Shown: positions 53,900-62,183, counted from the stretch's first letter. The stretch is 64,000 nt of DNA from Micropruina glycogenica (GCF_900289045.1 NZ_LT985188.1:3100001-3164000); one strand, 5' to 3'. Notes: a model not told the origin generated them from the sequence alone. Program-made: numbers and translations.

Positions 53900-56800
53900 A
53901 TGTTCCGCAAGATCCTGGTCGCCAATCGTGGTGAGATCGCCGTACGCGCGTTTCGCGCCGCCACCGAATTGGGCGTCGGCACGGTGGCCGTCTTTCCCTA
54001 CGAAGACCGCTTCGCCGAGTACCGGCTGAAGGCCGACGAGAGCTACCAGATCGGCGAGGTCGGCCACCCGGTGCGCGCCTACCTCGACGTGGACGGCATC
54101 ATTCACGCCGCGCTCGAGGCCGAGGCCGACGCGATCTACCCCGGTTACGGCTTTCTGAGCGAGAACCCCGACCTGGCGCAGGCCTGTGAAGAGCACGGCA
54201 TCACCTTCGTCGGCCCCGACCACACGATTCTCGAACTGACCGGTGACAAGGCCGCCGCCATCGCCGCCGCGCGCGCGGCCGGACTGCCCACGCTGAAGGG
54301 CAGCGACCCCTCGGACGACCCCGACACCCTGATCGCCGCCGCCGAAGAGATCGGCTTCCCGGTCTTCGTCAAGGCCGTCTCGGGCGGTGGTGGACGCGGC
54401 ATGCGCCGGGTCGAGAACGCCGAGGCCCTGCCGGCGGCGCTGGCCGAGGCGATGCGCGAGGCCAAGGCCGCGTTCGGCGACTCGCGCATGTACCTCGAAG
54501 AAGCGGTGGTCGGCCCCCGGCACATCGAGGTGCAGATCCTCGCCGACACCCAGGGCAACGTGATTCACCTGTACGAGCGCGACTGTTCGGTGCAGCGGCG
54601 GCACCAGAAGGTGGTCGAACTGGCCCCGGCGCCCAACCTCGACCCGGCGCTGCGCGACGCGATCTGTGCCGACGCGGTGAAGTTCGCCCTCAGCATCGGT
54701 TACAAAAACGCGGGCACGGTCGAGTTTCTGCTCGGCGGCGACGGACGCTACGTCTTCATCGAGATGAACCCCCGCATTCAGGTCGAACACACCGTCACCG
54801 AAGAGGTCACCGACGTCGATCTGGTCAGCTCCCAGTTGCGCATCGCCGCCGGTGAGTCGCTGGCCGACCTGGGCCTGACACAGGACGGCATTCACGTGCG
54901 CGGCCAGGCCCTGCAGTGCCGGGTGACCACCGAAGACCCCTCCAACGGCTTCAGGCCCGACACCGGACGGCTCTCGGTGTACCGAACCCCGGGCGGGGCC
55001 GGCGTGCGGCTCGACGGCGGCGTGGTGTTCGCCGGCGCCGAGGTGAGCGCCCACTTCGACTCGATGCTGGTGAAGCTGACCTGCCGCGGCCGTGACCTGG
55101 CCAGCGCCGCCCGACGGGCCTACCGGGCGCTCACCGAGTTTCGTATTCGGGGGGTGTCGACCAACATTCCGTTCTTGGAGGCGGTGATCACCGACCCCGA
55201 TTTCTTGGCCGGACGGGCCACCACGTCGTTCATCGACGAACGGCCGCACCTGCTCAACCACCGGCTGCCCGGCGACCGTGGCACCAAACTGCTGACTTAT
55301 CTGGCCGGGGTGTCGGTGAACCGGCCCAACGGCGAGCCGCGCACCACCCTGATCGCCCGCACCAAGCTGCCGGCGCTCAGCCGGGGCGAGTTGAACGCCC
55401 CGCCGCCGCCGGGGTCGAAGCAACTGCTGATCGCGGACGGGCCGGAGCGGTTCGCGCAGGCGCTGCGCAACCAGACCGCCGTCGCGGTGACCGACACCAC
55501 GTTTCGCGACGCCCACCAGAGCCTGCTGGCCACGCGGGTGCGCACCCGTGACCTGCTGCACGTGGCGCCCTACATCGCCCGCATGCTGCCCGGGTTGTTC
55601 TCGATGGAGTCGTGGGGCGGCGCCACCTACGACGTCACGCTGCGCTTCTTGAAGGAAGACCCGTGGGCACGGCTGGCGGCGTTCGCCGAAGCCATGCCCA
55701 ACATTCCGCAACAGATGCTGCTGCGCGGCCGCAACACCGTGGGCTACACCCCCTACCCGCTGAAGGTGACCCGCGCCTTCGTGCACGAGGCGGCCCGCAC
55801 CGGCTGCGACATCTTTCGCATCTTCGACGCGCTCAACAACATCGACCAGATCAAGCCGGCCATCGAGGCCGTGCGCGAAACCGACCACGGGGTCGCCGAG
55901 ACGGCGATCTGCTACACCGGCAACCTGACCAGCCCCGCCGAGACGCTCTACACCCTCGACTACTACCTGCGTTTCGCCGAGCAGTTGGTTCACGCCGGGG
56001 CGCACATTCTGGCGATCAAAGACATGGCCGGGCTGTTGCGGGCACCGGCGGCGGCGATTCTGGTGACGGCGCTGCGTGAGCGGTTCGACCTGCCGGTGCA
56101 CCTGCACACCCACGACACCGCGGGGGGCCAGTTGGCCACGCTGCTGTCGGCCATCAACGCCGGTGTGGACGCCGTCGACGTCGCCTCCGCCGCCTGGGCC
56201 GGCACCACGTCGCAGGTGTCGATGTCCGCGCTGATCGCGGCCACCGACGACACCGAACGGGCCACCGGGTTGTCGCTCAAGGCCGCCACCGACCTGGAGC
56301 CGTACTTCGAGGCCGTCCGGCTGCTGTACGCGCCGTTCGAGTCGGGGCTGCCCGGCCCGACCGGACGCGTCTACAACCACGAGATTCCCGGCGGCCAGTT
56401 GTCGAACCTGCGTCAGCAGGCCATCGCGCTGGGCCTGGGGCATCGGTTCGAAGACATCGAGAACATGTACGCCGCGGCCAACCGCATTCTGGGCAACATC
56501 GTCAAGGTGACGCCGAGTTCGAAGGTGGTGGGCGACCTGGCCCTGGCCCTGGTGGGCGCCAACGCCGACCCCGCCGACTTCGAGGCCAATCCCGGCCGTT
56601 ACGACATTCCGGCCTCGGTCATCGGGTTCTTGGGCGGCGAACTGGGCGACCCGCCCGGCGGCTGGCCCGAGCCGTTCCGCACCAAAGCCCTTGCCGGACG
56701 CACGATCAAGCCGGTCGAGACCGAACTGACCGCCGAGCAGGAGCAGGCCTTGGCCGACGACCCGCGGCGCACCCTCAACCGGCTGCTGTTTCCGGGCCCG

Positions 56801-57286
56801 GCCCGTGACTACGAAGACGCGGTAGACGAGTTCTCTGAGTTGTCGGTGCTGGCCACCCGCGAGTTTCTGCACGGGCTCGACGTTCACCAAGAGCACGAGG
56901 TCGAGATCGAGCGGGGCAAGAAGCTGCTGCTCGGGTTGGAGGCGATCGGCGAGCCCGACGAGCGCGGTTTCCGTCAGGTGGTCTGTTCGATCAACGGCCA
57001 GATTCGCATCGTGTCGGTGCGTGACTTCTCGGCCGAGTCGCACGTGGTGACGCGTGAGCGGGCTGACACCAGCAAGCCCGGCCAGGTGCCGGCGCCGTTC
57101 GCCGGGGTGGTGACCCTGACCGTCGAGGTGGGCGACGAGGTGCAGGCGGGCCAGCCGGTGGCGACCATCGAGGCGATGAAGATGGAGGCGGCCATCACCG
57201 CACCCGTCGCGGGCACGATCGAGCGCGTCGCGATCGGCCACGCGCAGGCCGTCGAGGGTGGCGACCTGCTGGTGGTGATCGCCTGA
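53900..57286 (+). CDS. pyc: Pyruvate carboxylase
   Basis: An 1128-residue single-chain pyruvate carboxylase of usual length. ATG 53900 follows AGGAGGGG. Biotin carboxylase domain (residues 1-450): KILVANRGEIAVRAFRA, SGGGGRGMRRV, EMNPRIQVEHTVTEE. Carboxyltransferase domain from about 530: TTFRDAHQSLLATRVRT, HLHTHDTAGGQ. Biotinyl domain at the C-terminus with EAMKMEA. Makes oxaloacetate from pyruvate, an anaplerotic role that matters more if the glyoxylate shunt at 6.4-8.2 kb is broken. Confidence 0.96.
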   Translation: MFRKILVANRGEIAVRAFRAATELGVGTVAVFPYEDRFAEYRLKADESYQIGEVGHPVRAYLDVDGIIHAALEAEADAIYPGYGFLSENPDLAQACEEHGITFVGPDHTILELTGDKAAAIAAARAAGLPTLKGSDPSDDPDTLIAAAEEIGFPVFVKAVSGGGGRGMRRVENAEALPAALAEAMREAKAAFGDSRMYLEEAVVGPRHIEVQILADTQGNVIHLYERDCSVQRRHQKVVELAPAPNLDPALRDAICADAVKFALSIGYKNAGTVEFLLGGDGRYVFIEMNPRIQVEHTVTEEVTDVDLVSSQLRIAAGESLADLGLTQDGIHVRGQALQCRVTTEDPSNGFRPDTGRLSVYRTPGGAGVRLDGGVVFAGAEVSAHFDSMLVKLTCRGRDLASAARRAYRALTEFRIRGVSTNIPFLEAVITDPDFLAGRATTSFIDERPHLLNHRLPGDRGTKLLTYLAGVSVNRPNGEPRTTLIARTKLPALSRGELNAPPPPGSKQLLIADGPERFAQALRNQTAVAVTDTTFRDAHQSLLATRVRTRDLLHVAPYIARMLPGLFSMESWGGATYDVTLRFLKEDPWARLAAFAEAMPNIPQQMLLRGRNTVGYTPYPLKVTRAFVHEAARTGCDIFRIFDALNNIDQIKPAIEAVRETDHGVAETAICYTGNLTSPAETLYTLDYYLRFAEQLVHAGAHILAIKDMAGLLRAPAAAILVTALRERFDLPVHLHTHDTAGGQLATLLSAINAGVDAVDVASAAWAGTTSQVSMSALIAATDDTERATGLSLKAATDLEPYFEAVRLLYAPFESGLPGPTGRVYNHEIPGGQLSNLRQQAIALGLGHRFEDIENMYAAANRILGNIVKVTPSSKVVGDLALALVGANADPADFEANPGRYDIPASVIGFLGGELGDPPGGWPEPFRTKALAGRTIKPVETELTAEQEQALADDPRRTLNRLLFPGPARDYEDAVDEFSELSVLATREFLHGLDVHQEHEVEIERGKKLLLGLEAIGEPDERGFRQVVCSINGQIRIVSVRDFSAESHVVTRERADTSKPGQVPAPFAGVVTLTVEVGDEVQAGQPVATIEAMKMEAAITAPVAGTIERVAIGHAQAVEGGDLLVVIA

Positions 57287-57287
57287 T

Positions 57288-57385
57288 TGCCGGTTGAGCT
57301 CGTCGAAACCGGGTCTCGACACGCTCGACCAGCGGTTCGGGTGAGGTGTCGGTGAGTGGAGATCCCGGCGTCCGCGGGGGTGACG
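57288..57385. repeat. TCGAC-type repeat plus REP unit
   Basis: GTTGAGCTCGTCGAAACC and GGTCTCGACACGCTCGACCA face each other just after pyc, followed by a decayed REP, GAGATCCCGGCGTCCGCGGGGGTGAC. Confidence 0.6.
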
Positions 57386-57415
57386 AAGTCGGCCAGCGGC
57401 GAGTCTGCGCGCTGC

Positions 57416-58066
57416 TCAGAACAGCGTGATGCCCGCCCGGGCGACCTTGAAGCCGTGCTTGCTGACCAGGCTGGCGCAGGTCATGCCCGAGCGTTCGCTG
57501 CGGCAGATGTAGTCGCCGTGCCGCAACGCCTTGTCGTACGGCAGGGTGGCCAGCGTCTGGCCGTCATACTTCACGAACGGAAACCCCGTGCCCTTCTGCC
57601 ACGCCACCTGCGTGCTGCCCTTGACCGGCATTGTGGACGGGTCGCCGCTGCAGAACCAGCTCGCCCCGTCTGTGGTGACATTCACGCCCGTCACGTCGAG
57701 CTGCTCCTCTGGGCAGATCTGCTCGGTGGTCGGCTGCTGACCTTTGTAGCCGTCGAACGGAATGTGGCACAACGCGTAGTCGGCCGCCATGCCGCACCAG
57801 ATGCCACCCGAGGGCGAAGCGAAGTCGACCTGGGTGAACTTGACCACGTTCAAGGCGCCGGTGGTCGACGGCACGGCCGGTGTGGACGGGTTCGACGGCG
57901 GCGACACCGGGGTCTCGGACGACGACGAAGAGGGGCTGGTCGACGCCGCCGGGGGCCTGTTGTCGGGTGGAATCGTGCGTACGCTCGGCGTTGGCCTCGA
58001 AGTGCCGGCGCAGCCGCTGACCAGCACGACCAGCACGACCAGCACGACCATCAGTCGGCGACGCAT
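57416..58066 (-). CDS. Secreted lipoprotein, cysteine-containing
   Basis: A 216-residue lipoprotein. ATG 58066 follows GAAGGGAGCG. The signal is MRRRLMVVLVVLVVLVSGC with lipobox VSGC, followed by a long Pro/Ser/Thr linker. The mature domain has six or more cysteines spaced in pairs (IWCGMAADYALCHIPF, QICPEEQ, WFCSGDP, DYICRSERSGMTCASL), typical of a disulfide-rich actinobacterial surface domain. Function unknown. Confidence 0.8.
   Translation of the reverse strand: MRRRLMVVLVVLVVLVSGCAGTSRPTPSVRTIPPDNRPPAASTSPSSSSSETPVSPPSNPSTPAVPSTTGALNVVKFTQVDFASPSGGIWCGMAADYALCHIPFDGYKGQQPTTEQICPEEQLDVTGVNVTTDGASWFCSGDPSTMPVKGSTQVAWQKGTGFPFVKYDGQTLATLPYDKALRHGDYICRSERSGMTCASLVSKHGFKVARAGITLF
58021..58047. 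repeat. 9-bp tandem repeat in a signal-peptide coding region
   Basis: CCAGCACGA repeated three times without variation, encoding the repeated Val-Val-Leu core of the lipoprotein signal peptide. Copy-number change would alter hydrophobic length by three residues without a frameshift. Confidence 0.7.
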
Positions 58067-58136
58067 GGCGCTCCCTTCATCGGGTGTCGAGAGCATCGTG
58101 TCACCGGTCGGGCCGTTGCGCACTTGTCGCGGCCGA

Positions 58137-58748
58137 TCAGGCGGCCCCCTGTACCAGCAGCACCTCGAACAACCGCCGAAGGGCGCCGAGCTGCCGGCGC
58201 ATGTGGCCGGGGTCGCCGGTGGCCCGGCACAGAATGAACGCGCCCTCGAAGGTGACGAACACGTGGTCGGCCAGGGCTTCGGCGTCCAGGTCGGAATCGG
58301 GCGGCAGTGCCGCCCGCAGCAGGTCGGCGATGGCCTCGCGCCAGGCCACGATGGCGGCGGTGATCTGGCTGGACGTGCCACGATCGACCAGTTCGCGCTC
58401 GGTGAGCACCGACACGTACAGGCAGCTCGACTGCGCCGACATCAGGTCGTCGGCTCCCTCTTCGAACACCCGGACGAACTCGATCACCCGTTCGGCCGGG
58501 TCGTCGGTGTCGGCGACGACCTGAGCGATCGCGGCGTACAGATGGGTGATGTCGGCCGCCGCGTAGCGCTCGACCAGCGCGCGGGCCAAGTCGTCTTTGC
58601 TGGCGAAGTGGTGAAAGAACGACCCTTTGCTGGTGCGCGATTCGGCGATCACCCGGTCGACTGACGTGGCGGCGTAGCCGTTGTCGATCACCAGGCGTTC
58701 GGCAGCGTCGAGGATGCGTTCTCGGGTGGGGGCTCCATTGCGTGGCAC
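58137..58748 (-). CDS. TetR/AcrR-family repressor
   Basis: A 203-residue TetR protein: TRERILDAAERLVIDNGYAATSVDRVIAESRTSKGSFFHHFASKDDL is its HTH region (given in outline), with a ligand domain resembling the TetR_C group that has SSCLYVSVLTERELV. The GTG at 58748 follows AAGGGTTCT. Divergent from a homocysteine S-methyltransferase gene across 70 bp holding two tandem operators, so it likely represses both. Confidence 0.88.
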   Translation of the reverse strand: MPRNGAPTRERILDAAERLVIDNGYAATSVDRVIAESRTSKGSFFHHFASKDDLARALVERYAAADITHLYAAIAQVVADTDDPAERVIEFVRVFEEGADDLMSAQSSCLYVSVLTERELVDRGTSSQITAAIVAWREAIADLLRAALPPDSDLDAEALADHVFVTFEGAFILCRATGDPGHMRRQLGALRRLFEVLLVQGAA

Positions 58749-58763
58749 AGAACCCTTGTTACC

Positions 58764-58800
58764 AGACCGATCAGTCTGATACAACTAGACCAATCAGTCT
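58764..58800. promoter_or_regulatory. Tandem TetR operators
   Basis: AGACCGATCAGTCT (58764-58777) and AGACCAATCAGTCT (58787-58800), near-palindromes with a 23-bp period, in the gap between the divergent TetR and methyltransferase genes. Two helical turns apart places both on one DNA face. Confidence 0.8.
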
Positions 58801-58818
58801 GGAAAGAGGAGGTACGCG

Positions 58819-59721
58819 ATGCTTGACCTGACCGGCTACGTCACTGACGGTGGCCTCGAGACCGACCTGATCTTTCACCACGGCGTCGACCTGCCCGAGT
58901 TCGCCGCGTTCCCGCTGTTGGACGACCCCGACGGCCGCGCCCTGCTGCGCGCCTACTACGACGGCTACGCGCGCGTGGCCGCCGAGGCCGGCGCTGGGCT
59001 GCTGCTCGAGAGCCCGACCTGGCGGGCCAACACCGACTGGGGTGCGCTGGTGGGCTACGACCAGGCGGCGCTCGACCGGGTGAACACGGCGGCCGTGCAG
59101 TTTCTGCGCGAGATCGCGAACGAGTGGCGCGATCGCGTGCCGCACGTGCTGGTCGTGGGCATGGTGGGGCCTCGCGGCGACGGATACCTGGCCAGTGACG
59201 CCGAGCCGTCCGAAGCAGCGGCGTACCACCTGCCGCAGGTGCGGTCGCTGGCCGACGGCGGGGCGGACCTGATCACCGCCTACACCCTCACCGGAATCGG
59301 CGAGGCGGCCGGGGTTGCGCTCGCCGCTCGCGAAGTGGGTCTGCCGGTCGGCATCGGGTTCACCGTCGAGACCGATGGACGGCTGCCCGACGGCACCCCA
59401 CTGGCCGACGCCATCGCCGCTGTCGACGCGGTCTGCCCGCCGACCCACTACGCGGTGAACTGCGCCCACCCCACGCACATCGAGCCCGGTCTGGCCGACG
59501 CGCCGACGCAGTTGCAGCGCATCGCGGTGGTGCGGGCGAACGCGTCCCAACTCAGCCACGCCGAGCTCGACGAGGCCGACGAGCTCGACGACGGCGACCC
59601 GGTGGCGTTGGCGGCCGCCGTGACGCGACTGCGTGACCGGCTGCCGGGGCTGCGGGTGATCGGCGGCTGCTGCGGTACGGACGTTCGCCACATCGCGGCC
59701 ATGTGGGGCCTGTCGGCCTGA
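58819..59721 (+). CDS. Homocysteine S-methyltransferase family protein
   Basis: A 300-residue Pfam S-methyl_trans protein. DGGLETDLIF at the N-terminus and zinc ligands in VNCAHP and GGCCGTD are intact. It transfers methyl from a donor such as S-methylmethionine or SAM to homocysteine (YhcE/MmuM-like). GAGGAGG lies nine bases before ATG. Controlled by the divergent TetR operators and followed by a SAM riboswitch and cysteine catabolism genes, which makes a sulfur-metabolism block. Confidence 0.88.
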   Translation: MLDLTGYVTDGGLETDLIFHHGVDLPEFAAFPLLDDPDGRALLRAYYDGYARVAAEAGAGLLLESPTWRANTDWGALVGYDQAALDRVNTAAVQFLREIANEWRDRVPHVLVVGMVGPRGDGYLASDAEPSEAAAYHLPQVRSLADGGADLITAYTLTGIGEAAGVALAAREVGLPVGIGFTVETDGRLPDGTPLADAIAAVDAVCPPTHYAVNCAHPTHIEPGLADAPTQLQRIAVVRANASQLSHAELDEADELDDGDPVALAAAVTRLRDRLPGLRVIGGCCGTDVRHIAAMWGLSA

Positions 59722-59777
59722 TTCGAGCGTCCCCCGCATTGGCACTACTATTCCCATCGGATTTATAGGGATTGCTC

Positions 59778-59798
59778 GCGGACGGCGCTCCCGTCCGC
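59778..59798 (+). terminator. GC hairpin after the methyltransferase gene
   Basis: GCGGACG ... CGTCCGC, a perfect seven-base stem with a short loop, 57 bases after the stop. A TAGCGT box follows at 59799-59804 and may begin the riboswitch transcript. Confidence 0.5.
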
Positions 59799-59812
59799 TA
59801 GCGTCGCAATCG

Positions 59813-59892
59813 ACCCATCCAGAGCGGCCGAGAGATCTGGCTCACCGACGCCGCAGCAACCCGTCAGGGTGCTCCCGCCAGAAACGATGGAG
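59813..59892 (+). ncRNA. SAM (S-box, SAM-I-like) riboswitch, short form
   Basis: P1 is CCATC (59815-59819) with GATGG (59886-59890). P2 is GCGGC with GCCGC and includes the kink-turn-like CGAGAGATCTGGCTCACCGAC-type core (split by pairs GAG/CTC). AGCAACC follows, then P3 CCC-GTCA-GGG and GGTGCTCCC, the conserved S-box series. P4 is very short or absent. The P1 3' strand shares two bases with the GGAGG ribosome site (59889-59893) of the small leader ORF, so ligand-bound P1 should block its translation. No search was run; SAM-I versus SAM-IV class is uncertain. Confidence 0.75.
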
Positions 59893-59899
59893 GTAGGCC

Positions 59900-59965
59900 A
59901 TGATCATCGATCCCTTCGGTCGGCTCGTCCGGCGATTTCGTCGTGGCTGGTGTTGTCGTCTCTGA
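59900..59965 (+). CDS. 21-residue Cys-Cys leader peptide
   Basis: ATG 59900, six bases after GGAGG, encodes 21 residues beginning MIIDPFGRLV and ending RRGWCCRL before a TGA. Tandem Cys codons (59951-59956) near the end, preceded by a run of Arg, are the hallmark of cysteine-sensing leader peptides. The Cys codons lie in the 5' arm of an mRNA stem-loop (59944-59980). Located between the SAM riboswitch and the cysteine dioxygenase gene. Function as an attenuation leader is inferred. Confidence 0.65.
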   Translation: MIIDPFGRLVRRFRRGWCCRL

Positions 59966-59980
59966 CGCAGCACACCGCCA
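59944..59980 (+). promoter_or_regulatory. Stem-loop overlapping the Cys codons of the leader
   Basis: TGGC/GCCA, GGTGT/ACACC and CGTC/GACG stack into one interrupted stem whose 5' arm holds both TGT codons and whose tip holds the leader stop codon. Ribosome stalling or passage at the Cys codons would open it, a typical attenuator geometry. Confidence 0.5.
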
Positions 59981-60017
59981 ACGACCCGCCCAAACCTCGT
60001 TCGACCAGGAGAAACCC

Positions 60018-60512
60018 ATGACCATCACTGCGCCCACGCCTGCCCTGAACCGTTCTCGAACCCCTGATCCCTCTCTCGTCGCCCTGCTGCAACGCGTGGT
60101 CGACGACTGCGATCGGTGGCTGCCGCTTGTTCGGTTCGACACCGACGAGCGCTACTGGGTGCGCCTCGACGTGCCTGAAGACGTGGACCTGTGGCTGCTC
60201 ACCTGGACCACCGCCCAGGGCACCGAACTGCATGATCACGGCGACTCCGAGGCCGCCTTCGCGGTGATCAGCGGCGTGCTGAGCGAGACCAGGGTGCGCG
60301 ACGACGAACTGGTGGTGCTTGAGCGGCGGCCCGGTGCGGTGGTGTCTGTGCTGCCCGGCGAGCTGCACGACGTGCGCAACGAGCTGCCCGAGCCGGCGAT
60401 CAGCATTCACGCCTACTCGCCCCGGTTGGCGACGATGACGTTCTACAGTTTCGGCGACGGACGAGCCACGCCGGTGCGTACCGTGCATGGCGACGTACCG
60501 GAGGTCGACTGA
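60018..60512 (+). CDS. Cysteine dioxygenase family protein
   Basis: A 164-residue cupin. ATG 60018 follows AGGAG by six bases. Iron ligands are visible in GTELHDHGDSEAAFAVISG and GELHDVRNE, and WLLTWTTAQGT matches bacterial cysteine dioxygenases. It oxidises cysteine to cysteine sulfinate, draining excess cysteine. It follows a SAM riboswitch and a Cys-Cys leader, and its stop abuts the start of a rhodanese gene; this fits sulfur-dependent control. Confidence 0.85.
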   Translation: MTITAPTPALNRSRTPDPSLVALLQRVVDDCDRWLPLVRFDTDERYWVRLDVPEDVDLWLLTWTTAQGTELHDHGDSEAAFAVISGVLSETRVRDDELVVLERRPGAVVSVLPGELHDVRNELPEPAISIHAYSPRLATMTFYSFGDGRATPVRTVHGDVPEVD

Positions 60513-60911
60513 GTGCCCGACATCGCGAGCGTGGTGGCGCAGGCCCGTGCGGGGATCGTCCGGGTCACGGCTGACGAGCTGGCCGCACGGCTGGCGGCGG
60601 GCGCGTGGGTGATCGACATCCGTCCGGTCGACCGGCGCGAGGCCGCCGGCCACATTCCAGGGGCGGTGGTGGTCGATCGCCTGGTGCTCGAGTGGCGACT
60701 CGACCCGACGTCTGCCCACCGCATGCGACCCGGCCCCGCGCTCACCGACGAGGTCTACGTCGTCTGCAACGAGGGCTACTCGTCGAGCCTGGCCGCGCGC
60801 GATCTGAGTGCGCTCGGGTTCACCCGGGCAGGCGACCTGATCGACGGGTTCGACGGCTGGCGCGGGGCCGGCCTACCGGTGGTGGCCGAGCCGACCCGGT
60901 ACGTGCGCTGA
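60513..60911 (+). CDS. Rhodanese-like sulfurtransferase
   Basis: A 132-residue single-domain rhodanese. GTG start directly follows the dioxygenase stop. Features are WVIDIRPVDRREAAGHIPGA, the active-site loop VCNEGYSSSLAARDL with catalytic Cys, and a final DGFDGWRGAGLPV. In bacteria such genes often pair with cysteine dioxygenase to handle sulfur released from cysteine. Confidence 0.88.
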   Translation: MPDIASVVAQARAGIVRVTADELAARLAAGAWVIDIRPVDRREAAGHIPGAVVVDRLVLEWRLDPTSAHRMRPGPALTDEVYVVCNEGYSSSLAARDLSALGFTRAGDLIDGFDGWRGAGLPVVAEPTRYVR

Positions 60912-60949
60912 GTGCCCTGGTCGCTGGTGACCCCGACCCGGCCTGGACG

Positions 60950-61024
60950 TCATCCCGACGAGCGCGGGGGTCTCGCGACTGTTGGTGGTCGCGTCGGGAG
61001 ATCCCGGGGCAAGCCCGGGATGAC
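60950..61024. repeat. REP units
   Basis: GTCATCCCGACGAGCGCGGGGGTCTC and GAGATCCCGGGGCAAGCCCGGGATGAC, two REP-type hairpins facing each other after the rhodanese gene. Confidence 0.6.
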
Positions 61025-61134
61025 GGTGGTCGATTGACGGCCAACTGACAGGTCTTCGTAACCCGCAATTAACCTGCGAGTGCGAGAGTTCGAACCCAGG
61101 CTGCCCACAGTCACGGCTGTACAAGGAGGTTCAG

Positions 61135-61539
61135 ATGGCTGCTCGTCACGTGTTGTTCGTCTGCACGCACAACGCCGGCCGATCGCAAATGGCCGCGGCG
61201 TTGCTCGCGCACCTCGGTGGCCCTTCGTTCGTCGTCGATTCCGCCGGCACGGCACCGGCCGACGCGCTCAACCCCGCGGTGGTGGCGGCGATGCTCGAGG
61301 TGGGCATCGACCTGCGCGACAATGAGCCCACCCTGCTGACCCCCGAGGCGTTGCATGAGGCCGACCTGGTGATCACCCTCGGCGTCGACAGCGCCGAGCT
61401 GCCCGGCAGCCACTACATCGACTGGGACTTTCCCGATCCGGCGGGTAGCCGGCTCGAGACCGTGCGGCCGATCAGGGACGCCATCAAAGCGCGCGTGCTG
61501 GCGTTGATCGGCGAGCTGAACTCACCGGCCGCGGCCTGA
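61135..61539 (+). CDS. Low-molecular-weight phosphatase-fold arsenate reductase-like protein
   Basis: A 134-residue protein with AAGGAGG upstream. The P-loop CTHNAGRSQMA near the N-terminus and DWDFPDPAG (catalytic Asp) near the C-terminus mark the LMW-PTP/ArsC fold, as in mycothiol- or thioredoxin-dependent arsenate reductases. No arsenite exporter or ArsR is adjacent, so a phosphatase role is also possible. Its last 18 bp overlap the end of the convergent SMR gene. Confidence 0.82.
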   Translation: MAARHVLFVCTHNAGRSQMAAALLAHLGGPSFVVDSAGTAPADALNPAVVAAMLEVGIDLRDNEPTLLTPEALHEADLVITLGVDSAELPGSHYIDWDFPDPAGSRLETVRPIRDAIKARVLALIGELNSPAAA

Positions 61540-61875
61540 GGAGGGCTGCACGGCGCGCTTGCTATCGCCGGACAGTTTGAGCCCCACCATGGCGGCGACG
61601 AGCACGAACAACAGCGCCGCCCGCACCGGCCCGAGCGGGTCGTCGAATGCCACCACGCCGACGATCACGGTGCCGACGGCGCCGATGCCCGTCCAGATCG
61701 CGTAGGCCAGGCCCAGCGGAATCGTCCTGATCGCCTTCGCCAGGCACTCGAAGCTGACGATCGCGCAACCCAGAAACAGCCACAGGTACTGCGGATCGTG
61801 CTGCTCGAGCTTCAGCCCGGTGGTCATGCCGATCTCGAAGACGCCGGCCAGCAACAACCACAACCAGGCGCTCAT
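61522..61875 (-). CDS. SMR-family efflux subunit B
   Basis: A 117-residue small multidrug resistance protein with four membrane helices. The conserved membrane Glu is in LAGVFEIGMTTGLKL, and YAIWTGIGAVGTVIVG is the SMR signature. It has a longer polar C-terminus than its partner. ATGA overlap with the upstream SMR gene shows they are a heteromeric pair like EbrAB or YkkCD, or SugE-like guanidinium exporters. Confidence 0.88.
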   Translation of the reverse strand: MSAWLWLLLAGVFEIGMTTGLKLEQHDPQYLWLFLGCAIVSFECLAKAIRTIPLGLAYAIWTGIGAVGTVIVGVVAFDDPLGPVRAALLFVLVAAMVGLKLSGDSKRAVQPSSGRGR

Positions 61876-62183
61876 GCCAGCACCTTCAGCCCCACGATGG
61901 CCAGCAGCACCACGCCGAGCAGGCCCAGCGTCGCGGGCTTGAGCCGCTCGCCGAACGCCAACGCACCGACCAGCACGGTGCCGATGGCGCCGATGCCCGT
62001 CCAGACCGCGTAAGCCGTGCCCAGGGGAATGCTCTGCAGCGCTTGGGAAAGAAGCGTGAAGCTGATGCCGGCGCAGATCAGAAACGGCACGATGAACCCC
62101 TTGCTGCGCTCCTCGAGCTTGAGGCAGGTGGTGAAACCCACCTCGAACAGACCGGCGAACACCAGGGTGAGCCAGGGATCCAT
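61872..62183 (-). CDS. SMR-family efflux subunit A
   Basis: A 103-residue SMR protein: FAGLFEVGFTTCLKL carries the essential Glu and YAVWTGIGAIGTVLVGA the signature helix. First gene of the pair. Divergent from a TetR gene; the 92-bp gap contains a long nested palindrome that probably is the repressor's operator. Substrate could be cationic drugs or guanidinium compounds. Confidence 0.88.
   Translation of the reverse strand: MDPWLTLVFAGLFEVGFTTCLKLEERSKGFIVPFLICAGISFTLLSQALQSIPLGTAYAVWTGIGAIGTVLVGALAFGERLKPATLGLLGVVLLAIVGLKVLA

Noticed and set aside
53834-57322. Very long open frame on the minus strand opposite pyruvate carboxylase
   Set aside because: Pyruvate carboxylase on the plus strand is unambiguous over its full length. 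The antisense frame is a GC-bias shadow with no recognisable domain.
58021-58047. CRISPR-like or VNTR element
   Set aside because: Three 9-bp units within a coding sequence, encoding the repeated hydrophobic signal core; no spacers.
61135-61539. Arsenic resistance operon
   Set aside because: Only the LMW-phosphatase-type protein is present; no ArsR, ArsB/Acr3 or other ars gene is adjacent.
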